From the NCBI RefSeq assembly GCF_000384215.1, contig NZ_KB913032.1, forward strand, positions 6,096,588-6,160,587: 64,000 nucleotides of DNA, read 5' to 3'. Position 1 is the first letter of the stretch, and the number at the start of each line of letters is the position of its first letter. The translations under genes and the position numbers were made by a program. The notes beneath the pieces were generated by a model. That model was not told the origin of the DNA, did no database searches, and saw only the letters and a list, made by a program, of their open reading frames with translations. Of the stretch, positions 20,275 through 28,040 are shown piece after piece. The DNA comes from Amycolatopsis alba DSM 44262. Lineage in GTDB: Bacteria; Actinomycetota; Actinomycetes; Mycobacteriales; Pseudonocardiaceae.

Positions 20275-20389
20275 ACTCGCGTGATTGGAGACGGATCTCG
20301 TGTGTCCAGACACCGCACACCCGAGATCGCCGTCTGATCACGTGAGTTCCGCCTTCAATCACGTGAGTGCGGAGTCTGATCACGCGAGT
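20275..20389. repeat. ATCACGTGAGT motif cluster (three direct copies at 21-nt spacing, one inverted)
   Basis: ATCACGTGAGT occurs at 20337-20347 and 20358-20368, with ATCACGCGAGT at 20379-20389: exactly 21 nt apart, or two helical turns. An inverted copy, ACTCGCGTGAT, is at 20275-20285. The cluster lies in the 364-nt gap between the GPP34 start and the MaoC stop. It may be a multi-site operator or a dispersed intergenic repeat. The remainder of the gap shows no gene. Confidence 0.7.
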
Positions 20390-20393
20390 CACG

Positions 20394-20849
20394 TCACGCG
20401 TAGTAGCGCGTCACGGATTCCGCGGTACAGGCCGGTTTGGCGGACCCTTCGAGTTCGAAGGTGAAGGTACGCACCATCTGTACGCCGTCCCGCGGCACGG
20501 CCGTCACCTCCAGCACGGACGCGTGCAGGCGCACCCGGCCGCCGACCGGGACCGGCGCGGGGAACCGGACCTTGTTGAGCCCGTAGTTCAGCGCCATACC
20601 GACGCCGGTGACGCTCAGCAGTTCGGCGAACATCGGGATGCCCCAGCTGAGCGTCATATAGCCGTGGGCGATCGTGCCGCCGAACGGCCCGGCCGCGGCG
20701 CGCACCGGGTCGGTGTGGATCCACTGGTGATCGCCGGAGACTTCGGCGAAAGTGTCGATGAGGTCCTGTGTCACCGTTCGCCAGGCCGAAGTGCCGAGAT
20801 CGTGTCCTGCCAAGGCTTGGAGCTCTTCGATGCCGTTCGCGGTGATCAT
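20394..20849 (-). CDS. MaoC-family (R)-specific enoyl-CoA hydratase
   Basis: 151 aa with a hot-dog fold. The hydratase motif FAEVSGDHQWIHTD contains the catalytic Asp/His pair, followed by AAAGPFGGTIAHGYMTLSW. Enzymes of this type add water across 2-enoyl-CoA to give (R)-3-hydroxyacyl-CoA. The ATG overlaps the stop of the upstream MFS gene by 4 nt (ATGA), so the two are translationally coupled. It probably supplies the hydration step for the CoA-thioester pathway encoded across the LysR gene at 23.3-27.6 kb. Note that such hydratases usually form the R-isomer, while the neighbouring dehydrogenase family usually takes the S-isomer. Confidence 0.85.
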   Translation of the reverse strand: MITANGIEELQALAGHDLGTSAWRTVTQDLIDTFAEVSGDHQWIHTDPVRAAAGPFGGTIAHGYMTLSWGIPMFAELLSVTGVGMALNYGLNKVRFPAPVPVGGRVRLHASVLEVTAVPRDGVQMVRTFTFELEGSAKPACTAESVTRYYA

Positions 20850-22162
20850 CGGGTCACCGCCGCGGCGGCGGGCGCGGTCTCTTCGGCGCGCTCGTCATAG
20901 CTGGGCCGCTTCAGCAGCGCCAGCATGCAGCCCATGGTCAGCAGGACCTGGAACACAGCGAACGCGATCACGGCGGTGATCGAACCGGTGACGTTGAGCA
21001 GGAACTGGCCCACGATCGGTGTCGTGCCGCCGAGCAGCGTGCCGCAAAGCTGGTAGCACAGCGAGATCCCGGTGTAGCGGACGTGCGCGGGGAACCGGCT
21101 GGCCAGCATGCCCGCGAGCGCGGCGTAGTAGAGGCAGTGCGGAACGGTGGCGACCACGACGCCGACCATCGCCGAGGCGTAGTCCCCGGTGCTGATCAGC
21201 AGGAACATCAGCGGCATCAGCACGAGTTCGGGCAGCAGCATCATCGACACCGCGCGCCGCCAGCTGGTCATCTTCGTGACGATCACCGCGCCCCACGGCT
21301 GCACCAGGATCTGGGTGATGTTGGCGACCAGGATGATGGTGAGGAAGGAACTGCGGCTGAAGCCGATGTCCGACGTCGCCCACGAAAGCGCGAAGGTGGA
21401 CTTGAAGTAGGTGGCGGACAGGCCGATGGTGCAGGCGCCGATGCCGAGCACGATGAGCATCGGGTGGTTGCGGAGCACCTCGGTGAGCGGCAGCTTGGCG
21501 ACCTTCTTGGCCTCGATCAGCCCCGCCATGGCCGGGGATTCGGTGACCTTCAGGCGGATGAACAGCCCGACCACGACCAGCAGCGCGGAGGCGAGGAACG
21601 GGACGCGCCAGCCCCAGCTGACGAACGCCGCGTCCGGCAACTGGCTGATGGCGAGGAAGCTGACCGTGCTGAGCGTGTTGCCCACCGGCGAACCCTGTTG
21701 CGCGAAGGCGCCGTAGAGGATCGACTTCCCCTTGGGCGCGTGTTCGGAGGCGATGAGTACGGAACCGCCCCATTCACCGCCGAGCCCGATGCCCTGGATC
21801 ATCCGGATCACCACGAGCAGGATCGGCGCGGCGATCCCGATGGTCGCGTAGCCGGGCAGCACACCGATCAGGGTGGTCGAGACGCCCATCAGCAGCAGCG
21901 TGATGACCAGCGTCTTCTTGCGGCCGACGCGGTCGCCGATATGCCCGAAGATGATGCCGCCGAGCGGCCGGGCGAGGAAGCCGACCCAGAACGTCGCGAA
22001 CGCGACCAGGGTGCCGAGCGCACCGTCGAGTTCGGGGAAGAAGACCTTGTCGAACACCAGCGCGGAAGCGGTGCCGTAGATGTAGAAATCGAACCATTCG
22101 ATGGTCGAGCCGATGAACGCCCCGATTCCCGCGCGTTTCGCGGTCGCATTCGCCGCACCCAT
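20846..22162 (-). CDS. MFS transporter, metabolite:H+ symporter (MHS) family
   Basis: 438 aa from ATG 22162, with AAGGAGA upstream. Twelve membrane helices. MHS hallmarks: GSTIEWFDFYIYGTASALVF at the first helix, then LARPLGGIIFGHIGDRVGRKKTL, IRMIQGIGLGGEWGGSVLIASEHAPKGKS and SWGWRVPFLASALLV. Members import organic acids, betaines or aromatic acids with protons. Coupled to maoC and sharing a promoter motif with the CoA-transferase operon, it probably imports the acid that operon degrades. Which acid cannot be told from sequence alone. Confidence 0.9.
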   Translation of the reverse strand: MGAANATAKRAGIGAFIGSTIEWFDFYIYGTASALVFDKVFFPELDGALGTLVAFATFWVGFLARPLGGIIFGHIGDRVGRKKTLVITLLLMGVSTTLIGVLPGYATIGIAAPILLVVIRMIQGIGLGGEWGGSVLIASEHAPKGKSILYGAFAQQGSPVGNTLSTVSFLAISQLPDAAFVSWGWRVPFLASALLVVVGLFIRLKVTESPAMAGLIEAKKVAKLPLTEVLRNHPMLIVLGIGACTIGLSATYFKSTFALSWATSDIGFSRSSFLTIILVANITQILVQPWGAVIVTKMTSWRRAVSMMLLPELVLMPLMFLLISTGDYASAMVGVVVATVPHCLYYAALAGMLASRFPAHVRYTGISLCYQLCGTLLGGTTPIVGQFLLNVTGSITAVIAFAVFQVLLTMGCMLALLKRPSYDERAEETAPAAAAVTR

Positions 22163-22257
22163 ACCGTCTCCTTGGATCGCCGTTGTTCCAGGGCACGGCG
22201 GCCCCCGGCGCCAACGTCCCTGTCTGGCCGGAACCATGCCAGCCGCCACCGAGACAC

Positions 22258-22285
22258 GTCCAATACTGAATAGGCCACTCAGTAT
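22258..22285 (-). promoter_or_regulatory. Candidate LysR-regulator site upstream of the MFS-maoC operon
   Basis: On the minus strand TTCAGTATTGGAC (22270-22258) matches 12 of 13 bases with the element at 23243-23255 before the CoA-transferase operon. It overlaps a perfect inverted repeat, ATACTGA (22263-22269) and TCAGTAT (22279-22285). CTCAGTAT (22278-22285) also recurs at 23221-23228. The site lies about 96 nt upstream of the MFS start. Confidence 0.65.
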
Positions 22286-22298
22286 GTGCCGCTGCGTA

Positions 22299-23198
22299 TC
22301 AATCCCCGCTGGGCGTGGGCAGTGCCTCCTTGGCGACCGCGAGCACGGTCCGCAGCGCGGCGGACGGGTTGTCGGCGCGCCAGGCCAGCGCCGCCTGCAG
22401 CCGCATCGCCTTCCCGGCGAGGCGCCGGTAGACCAGCCCGGTCTGCTGGATGTGCTGGCAGGACGTCAGGGTCAGCGTCACGCCGACGCCCGCCGCGACC
22501 AGCGCCAGGATCGTGTACGAGTCCGGCGCCTCCTGGACCACCTTCGGGGTGAACCCGCCTTCGGTGCAGGCCTTGACGGTGGCCTCGCGAACCGTGGAAC
22601 CCGCGTTCGCGGGGAAGCTGACGAACGACTCGGAGGCCAGTTCCCCGATGGGGATGCGGTCGTAGTCCGCCAGCCGGTGATCCGACGGCAGCGCGCAGAT
22701 CAGCTCCTCTTCGTCGATCACCCTGGCCCGCACTCCCGGCTGCGTGACCGGCAGGCGGACGAAGCCGAGGTCCAGCGAGCCGTCCGCGACGCGGTCGAGG
22801 GCCACGTTGGCGTAGGTCTGCCCGCGCATCACCAGTTCGAGCCCCGGATGCGCGGCCCGCACCGCCCTGGTCAGCAGCGGAAGCGACTCGTGGCTCGACG
22901 CTCCGGCGAAACCGACGGTCACCCGGCCGAACTCGCCGCGGCCCGCCGCCTTCGCGGCGCGGGTGGCCAGGTCGACGTCGTCGAGCACGGTGCGCACCGG
23001 CGCGAGGAACGACTCACCCGCGCTGGTGAGACGCACCGACCGGGTGTTGCGTTCGAACAGGGCGACCCCGAGCTCGCGTTCCAGCTGGCGGATCTGCTGG
23101 CTCAGCGGCGGCTGGGCCATCTGCAGGCGCTTCGCGGCGCGGCCGAAATGCAGCTCCTCGGCCACCGCCAGGAAGGCGTTCAGATGACGGAACTCCAT
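22299..23198 (-). CDS. LysR-family transcriptional regulator
   Basis: 299 aa. The N-terminal winged helix MEFRHLNAFLAVAEELHFGRAAKRL ... QPPLSQQIRQLERELGVALFERN is typical LTTR. The effector-binding domain (GRVTVGFAGASSHESLP onward) resembles the BenM/CatM group that responds to aromatic or organic acids. It lies between the MFS-maoC arm (same strand, 136 nt downstream) and the divergent CoA-transferase operon. Both promoters carry the TTCRGTATTGGAC element. It is the probable activator of both arms, responding to the substrate or an intermediate. Confidence 0.92.
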   Translation of the reverse strand: MEFRHLNAFLAVAEELHFGRAAKRLQMAQPPLSQQIRQLERELGVALFERNTRSVRLTSAGESFLAPVRTVLDDVDLATRAAKAAGRGEFGRVTVGFAGASSHESLPLLTRAVRAAHPGLELVMRGQTYANVALDRVADGSLDLGFVRLPVTQPGVRARVIDEEELICALPSDHRLADYDRIPIGELASESFVSFPANAGSTVREATVKACTEGGFTPKVVQEAPDSYTILALVAAGVGVTLTLTSCQHIQQTGLVYRRLAGKAMRLQAALAWRADNPSAALRTVLAVAKEALPTPSGD

Positions 23199-23220
23199 GT
23201 CGCACCTCGATTATTCTCAG

Positions 23221-23255
23221 CTCAGTATCAATCCGACCTTAATTCGGTATTGGAC
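23221..23255 (+). promoter_or_regulatory. Candidate LysR-regulator site upstream of the CoA-transferase operon
   Basis: CTCAGTAT (23221-23228) and TTCGGTATTGGAC (23243-23255) lie in the 88-nt gap between the divergent lysR and CoA-transferase genes. Both recur in the MFS-maoC promoter at 22258-22285, pointing in each case toward the controlled operon. The local AT-richness (CTTAATT) also fits a promoter. Confidence 0.65.
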
Positions 23256-23286
23256 TCTGCACAATGCCACCTGGCACGGTGAACCC

Positions 23287-24219
23287 GTGACCGACAAGAC
23301 CACCACGATGGCCGAGGCCATCGCCGCCTTCGTCCACGACGGCGACACCGTCGCGCTCGAAGGGTTCACGCATCTGATCCCGACCGCGGCGGGGCACGAG
23401 ATCATCCGGCAGGGCCGCCGCGACCTCACCGTGGTCCGGATGACCGCGGACATCGTCGTGGACCAGATGCTCGCGGGCGGCTGCGTGCGCAAACTGGTGT
23501 CCTCGTTCGTCGGCAACTCCTCGGCGGGCTCGCTCGGGGAACTGCGGCGGCGGATCGAGCGCGCCGATCCCGAACCGCTGGAATTCGAGGAGTACAGCCA
23601 CTACGGGATGATCGGCCGCTACCTGGCCGGTGCTCAGCGGCTGCCGTTCTACCCGGTGCGCTCGTACGGGGGCAGCGATCTGCCGTCGGTCAACCCCGGC
23701 CTCCGCAAGGTGCGCTCGCCCTACGACGACGGCGAGCAGGTCTACGTGGTGCCGCCGGTCAACCCGGACGTGACGATCGTCCACGCCCAGCGGGCGGACC
23801 GTTCGGGCAACACCCAGATCTGGGGCCTGACCGGCATCCAGGCCGAAGCCGTGTACGCGGCGAAGAAGGCCGTGGTGGTGGTCGAGGAGATCGTCGACGA
23901 CGACGTCATCCGCCGCGATCCCAACCGCACGATCGTTCCCTCGCACGCGGTCGACGCCGTGGTGGCCTGCCCGCGCGGCGCGCACCCGTCGTTCGCACAG
24001 GGGTACTACGACCGTGACAACGCGTTCTACCGCGGCTGGTCGGCGATCAGCGCGGATCCGGCGCGCCTGCGAGCATGGCTGGCGGAGTGGGTCTTCGGCA
24101 CGAAGGATCACACGGAGTACGTGGCGAAACTGGGGGAGCGGTACTGGGCGGGCCTCGCCGTCGACGACGCGCTGAGCCTGCCGGTGAACTACGGGAAGCG
24201 ACGGGAGAACGCGCGATGA
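23287..24219 (+). CDS. CoA-transferase subunit A (glutaconate CoA-transferase-like)
   Basis: 310 aa from GTG 23287; the open frame extends 30 codons upstream across the promoter and is unlikely to be translated there. Typical alpha-subunit features: GDTVALEGFTHLIPTAAGHE, SFVGNSSAGS, the long middle region with AAQ-like GAQRLPFYPVRSY, and AVVVVEEIVDDD. These two-subunit enzymes move CoA between carboxylic acids. The IpdA family of steroid-ring degradation is a close structural relative. It overlaps subunit B by 4 nt (ATGA) and is the first gene of a four-gene operon. Confidence 0.85.
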   Translation: MTDKTTTMAEAIAAFVHDGDTVALEGFTHLIPTAAGHEIIRQGRRDLTVVRMTADIVVDQMLAGGCVRKLVSSFVGNSSAGSLGELRRRIERADPEPLEFEEYSHYGMIGRYLAGAQRLPFYPVRSYGGSDLPSVNPGLRKVRSPYDDGEQVYVVPPVNPDVTIVHAQRADRSGNTQIWGLTGIQAEAVYAAKKAVVVVEEIVDDDVIRRDPNRTIVPSHAVDAVVACPRGAHPSFAQGYYDRDNAFYRGWSAISADPARLRAWLAEWVFGTKDHTEYVAKLGERYWAGLAVDDALSLPVNYGKRRENAR

Positions 24220-24986
24220 CGTCCACAAAGGACATTACCTCGTCCGAACTGCTTTCGGTGGTGGCTTCCCGTGAACTGGCAGGGAAACGCACCGTGTTCG
24301 CCGGGATCGGCCTGCCCACCCTGGCGGCGTCACTGGCGCACCTCACGGTCGCGCCGGAACTGGAGATCGTCTACGAGTCCGGGGTCTGCGGCGCGCACCC
24401 TTCGCAGCTGCCGGAAACGATCGCCGACGCCGTCCTGATCACCGGTGCCGAAGCTGTGCTGTCGATGCCCGCGCTCTTCGGGAACGTACTGCAGGGCGGG
24501 CATATCGACGTCGGCTTCCTCGGCGCCGCGCAGATCGACCGGTGGGGGAACCTGAACTCGTCGGTGATCGGGGACTGGTCCGAACCCGCGGTGCGGCTGC
24601 CCGGCCCCGGCGGCGCGATGGAGGTGATGGCCAACTCCGGCGAGGTCTTCGTCGTGATGCGCCGCCACGATCCGAGGTCCTTTGTGGACGAGCTGGACTT
24701 CTGCACCTCACCCGGCCCTGATCGCGCGCTGGCCGACGGTATCCGTCCGCTGGGAGCGGGGGTCACCAGGGTGATCACCGAACTCGGGATCCTCGCGCGG
24801 CCGGGGGTGGGCGAGCCGCTGCGGCTGGTCGCCGTCCATCCCGGCGTGACGGCCGACCAGGTGCGCGCGGCCACCGGCTGGCCGCTGGAGGTCGCCGGAG
24901 ACCTGGCCACGATCGAGCCGCCCGCGGCCGCCGAACTCCGGCGGCTGCGCGAAGAAGTCGACCCCGGTCGCGTCTACCTGCGCTGA
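24216..24986 (+). CDS. CoA-transferase subunit B (glutaconate CoA-transferase-like)
   Basis: 256 aa from ATG 24216. Start of the family fold: TVFAGIGLPTLAASLAHL. The motif EIVYESGVCGA places a glutamate at residue 54, the position of the catalytic CoA-thioester glutamate in Acidaminococcus glutaconate CoA-transferase. This favours a true transferase over an IpdB-like hydrolase. GGHIDVGFLGAAQIDRWGNLN is also conserved. With subunit A it should activate the imported acid to its CoA ester. It is coupled to subunit A by overlap; the dehydrogenase gene starts 9 nt after its stop. Confidence 0.85.
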   Translation: MTSTKDITSSELLSVVASRELAGKRTVFAGIGLPTLAASLAHLTVAPELEIVYESGVCGAHPSQLPETIADAVLITGAEAVLSMPALFGNVLQGGHIDVGFLGAAQIDRWGNLNSSVIGDWSEPAVRLPGPGGAMEVMANSGEVFVVMRRHDPRSFVDELDFCTSPGPDRALADGIRPLGAGVTRVITELGILARPGVGEPLRLVAVHPGVTADQVRAATGWPLEVAGDLATIEPPAAAELRRLREEVDPGRVYLR

Positions 24987-24995
24987 GGAGTGAAC

Positions 24996-26486
24996 ATGCG
25001 GATCAGGATCATCGGAACCGGCGTGATGGGCCGGGGGATCGCCCAGTGGGCGGCGACCGCCGGGCATACCGTCGAACTCGCCGACGCCAGGCCGGAGGCG
25101 GTCGGCGAGGCGATCGACTTCGTCGGGCAGCTGCTCGACCGCGCTGTCGTCAAGGGGCGCATGACGGAAGCCGAGTCGGGCGCCGTTCGCGCCAGGCTCG
25201 TGCCGTTGGACGCGGTTTCGGCGCCGGGTGACGATGTGGACCTGGTGATCGAGGCCGTCCGCGAAGACCTCGACACCAAGGCCGCCCTCTTCGGTGAGCT
25301 GGAGGCGGTGCTGCCGTCCACGACGATCTTCGCGACGAACACGTCCTCGCTGCCGGTCACCCGGATCGCCGCGACACTGGCCGATCCGTCGCGGCTGGCC
25401 GGGCTGCACTTCTTCAACCCGGTACCGCTGATGAAGATCGTCGAGGTGGTGCCGGGTGCGGCCACCCGCCCCGGCATTCCCGGCGTACTGGCCGAACTGG
25501 TGCACGCGTCCGGCCACCATGCGGTGACGGTCGCCGACACCCCCGGCTTCCTGGTCAACCACGCGGGGCGCGGGCTGGTCACCGAGGCGTTCGCTTTGCT
25601 GGAGGACTCCGCCGCCGAACCGGTGGTGATCGACCGGATCGCTCGTGATGTCCTCGGCCTGCGGATGGGCCCGTTCGAACTGATGGACCTGACCGGCCTC
25701 GACGTCACGGCCGCCGTCATCGACTCGATCTGGACCGGGTTCCGGCACTCCGACCGGCTGCGGCCCTCGTTCCTCACCCCGAACCGGGTGGCAGCCGGCC
25801 TGTTCGGCCGCAAGAGCGGCCGCGGGTTCTACGACCACCGGCCCGGCGCCGAGGCCACCCCGGAAGCAGCCGTCGTCGCCACCGAGTGTCCACTGTGGAT
25901 CGCCGGTTCGGGACCGGACGCCGAGGCCTTGCGCGCGGCGCTACCGGCGGCGTCGGACGAGCTGACTTCCGACGCAGTTGTGCTGGTGCCGACCTGGGGC
26001 ACCACGGTTTCGGCGGAGATCGCCGCGCACGGGCTGCCCGCGTCCCGCACCTTCGGCGTCGATCCGCTTTCGCTGACCACCCGCCGCCGGGTGCTGGCGG
26101 TGACACCGGCGTCGGACCCGGACGCGGTCCATGCGGCCGTCGGCGCCTTGGGCGCGGAAGCGGTGTCGGTGGTGCGGGACACCGCCGGTTCGATCGCCCA
26201 GCGGCTGCTCGCGTCGATCGTCTCGGTCGCGGCGTCGATCGCGGAACGTTCGCTGGCCGCACCGGAGGACATCGACTTGGCCGTCACGGCCGCGCTCGGC
26301 TATCCGGCCGGACCGCTCGCCTGGGGTGATCGCGTCGGAGCCGTCCGCCTGCTCGAACTCCAGAACCGGCTGCACGAGAGCACCGGTGACCCGCGCTACC
26401 GGCCGACGCGCTGGCTGCGGGAACGAGCAGAACTCGGCCTGCCCTTGACCGCATCCGCCTACCCGCTGGAGAAGGAAGCATCGTGA
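24996..26486 (+). CDS. 3-hydroxyacyl-CoA dehydrogenase, long form
   Basis: 496 aa from ATG 24996, with GAGGAG upstream; GTG 24990 overlaps that site and is rejected. NAD-binding IIGTGVMGRGIAQWAA at the N terminus, ATNTSSLPVT, and GLHFFNPVPLMKIVEVV with the catalytic His region. DTPGFLVNHAGRGLVTEA follows, then a first C-terminal helical domain ending SGRGFYDHRP. A second copy-like C-terminal domain follows from about residue 390, as in PaaH-type enzymes of about 475-510 aa. It oxidises 3-hydroxyacyl-CoA to 3-oxoacyl-CoA. It overlaps the next gene by 4 nt (GTGA). Confidence 0.9.
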   Translation: MRIRIIGTGVMGRGIAQWAATAGHTVELADARPEAVGEAIDFVGQLLDRAVVKGRMTEAESGAVRARLVPLDAVSAPGDDVDLVIEAVREDLDTKAALFGELEAVLPSTTIFATNTSSLPVTRIAATLADPSRLAGLHFFNPVPLMKIVEVVPGAATRPGIPGVLAELVHASGHHAVTVADTPGFLVNHAGRGLVTEAFALLEDSAAEPVVIDRIARDVLGLRMGPFELMDLTGLDVTAAVIDSIWTGFRHSDRLRPSFLTPNRVAAGLFGRKSGRGFYDHRPGAEATPEAAVVATECPLWIAGSGPDAEALRAALPAASDELTSDAVVLVPTWGTTVSAEIAAHGLPASRTFGVDPLSLTTRRRVLAVTPASDPDAVHAAVGALGAEAVSVVRDTAGSIAQRLLASIVSVAASIAERSLAAPEDIDLAVTAALGYPAGPLAWGDRVGAVRLLELQNRLHESTGDPRYRPTRWLRERAELGLPLTASAYPLEKEAS

Positions 26487-27643
26487 TTTCACCGGATTTC
26501 GGCCTCGCCGAGACACAGCGCGACATCCGCGCCATGGCCGCGCGGTTCGTCGACGAGGAGATCGCCCCGCACGCGGCGGAATGGGATCGTGCCGAACAGG
26601 TCGATCGCGGCATCGTGAAACGCTTGGGAGAGCTGGGTTTCCTCGGCTTGATGGTCCCCGAGACCTACGGCGGGGTGGACGCGGACATGCTGTCCTACGT
26701 CCTGGTGACCGAGGAACTGGGGCGCGGCGATTCCGCGGTGCGCGGGATCGTGTCGGTGTCGCTTGGTCTGGTCACCAAGACCATCGTGACGCACGGGACG
26801 GACGAGCAGCGGGCAGAGTGGCTGCCCCGCCTCGTCAGCGGCGACGCACTCGGCTGCTTCGCCCTCACCGAGCCGGGCACCGGTTCCGACGCGGCGTCGG
26901 TCAGCACCCGCGCCACCCGCGACGGCGGCGACTGGATCCTCGACGGCGGAAAGATGTTCATCACCAACGGAACCTGGGCGCAGGTGGCGCTGACCTTCGC
27001 CCGTACCAGCGAACGCGGCCTCACCGCCTTCCTGGTGCCGACCGACTCGCCGGGCCTGACCGCGCGGGAGATCCACGGCAAGCTCGGCCTGCGCGGCCAG
27101 GCGACCGCGGAGCTGACCTTCGACGGCGTGCGCGTGCCCGATTCGGCACGGCTGGGCGAGGTCGACCGCGGTCTGGGGATCGCGCTGGGAGCGCTGTCCC
27201 GCGGCCGGATTTCGGTCGCGGCAGGCGCTGTCGGGCTGGCGCAGGCCGCCGTGAACGCCGCCGTGCGGTATTCCACCGAACGCACCCAGTTCGGCCGCCC
27301 GATCGCGTCGTTCCAGCTGGTGCAGGAACTGCTCGCCGATTCCGCGGTGGACGTCCGCGCCGCCCGCCTGCTGACCCACCACGTGGCGCGGATCGCCGAT
27401 TCCGGTGTCTCGCCGAAGGATTACGCGACCGACGCGTCCATCGCGAAGTACCACGCGAGCGAGGCCGCGGTGCGCGTCAGCAACAACTGTCTCCAGGTCT
27501 TCGGCGGCTACGGGTTCATCGACGAGTTCCCGGTCGGCAAGTACCTGCGCGACGCCCGTGTGCTGACCTTGTACGAAGGCACCAGCCAGGTGCAGAAGCT
27601 GTTGATCGGCCGCGACCTGACCGGTGTGAACGCGATGCTCTGA
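26483..27643 (+). CDS. Acyl-CoA dehydrogenase
   Basis: 386 aa from GTG 26483. Family patterns: DIRAMAARFVDEEIAPHAAEWDR, GLMVPETYGG, FALTEPGTGSDAAS (FAD contact), MFITNGTWA, YSTERTQFGRPIASFQ, QVFGGYGFIDEFPVGKYLRDAR and LYEGTSQVQKLLIGR. The Glu of LYEGTSQ is in the usual position of the catalytic base. It oxidises acyl-CoA to 2-enoyl-CoA and passes electrons to ETF. It is the last gene of the operon, coupled to the dehydrogenase. A repeat-rich gap follows, with no thiolase. Confidence 0.92.
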   Translation: MISPDFGLAETQRDIRAMAARFVDEEIAPHAAEWDRAEQVDRGIVKRLGELGFLGLMVPETYGGVDADMLSYVLVTEELGRGDSAVRGIVSVSLGLVTKTIVTHGTDEQRAEWLPRLVSGDALGCFALTEPGTGSDAASVSTRATRDGGDWILDGGKMFITNGTWAQVALTFARTSERGLTAFLVPTDSPGLTAREIHGKLGLRGQATAELTFDGVRVPDSARLGEVDRGLGIALGALSRGRISVAAGAVGLAQAAVNAAVRYSTERTQFGRPIASFQLVQELLADSAVDVRAARLLTHHVARIADSGVSPKDYATDASIAKYHASEAAVRVSNNCLQVFGGYGFIDEFPVGKYLRDARVLTLYEGTSQVQKLLIGRDLTGVNAML

Positions 27644-27651
27644 CCGCTGCC

Positions 27652-27925
27652 CCTCGTGAGTGGTAAAGGCGGTTCTATCTTGAGAGGTAAGGCAAACGTG
27701 TCGTGCCGTTGGGGGCGACCTGGGATCGGGTGACTCGACGTCATGTCTTGAAGGCCCCCTGTGGGACGGTCAACGTCCTGAAGGCCCCCTTTGGGACATC
27801 CTGAAGCACGGCGCGGGGGCACCCGAACCCGGCAGGGCTTGACGCGAAGGATGCCTTCACGGACTCGCCGCCCGCCAGGACACGTTTGACTTACCCCTCT
27901 CTAACCGCCCTAGCCACTCACGAGG
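27652..27925. repeat. MITE-like element with imperfect ~50-bp terminal inverted repeats
   Basis: The left end (27652-27702) begins CCTCGTGAGTGG and ends CAAACGTGTC. The right end (27879-27925) is its reverse complement with a 4-nt indel and several substitutions. Between them are two direct copies of TGAAGGCCCCCTNTGGGAC (27749-27767 and 27779-27797) and a GATGCCTTCACGGAC fragment. No open frame of credible composition is inside. It fills most of the gap 27644-28040. It may be a non-autonomous mobile element or a decayed dispersed repeat. Confidence 0.6.
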
Positions 27926-28040
27926 CCTAGTCCTTTTGGCCGACCAAAGGCGGTGGCGGAACCATTCGCGCGCTCGATGTGCGTTCACCGTCCGGTGAAC
28001 AGGATGGAGATTCGCCAACAGATCGGAAGAGGGGTCTCGG

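Noticed and set aside
23197..24219. Longer CoA-transferase A start at 23197
   Set aside because: It would translate through the promoter and the regulator sites and overlap the divergent lysR start; GTG 23287 fits the family N terminus.
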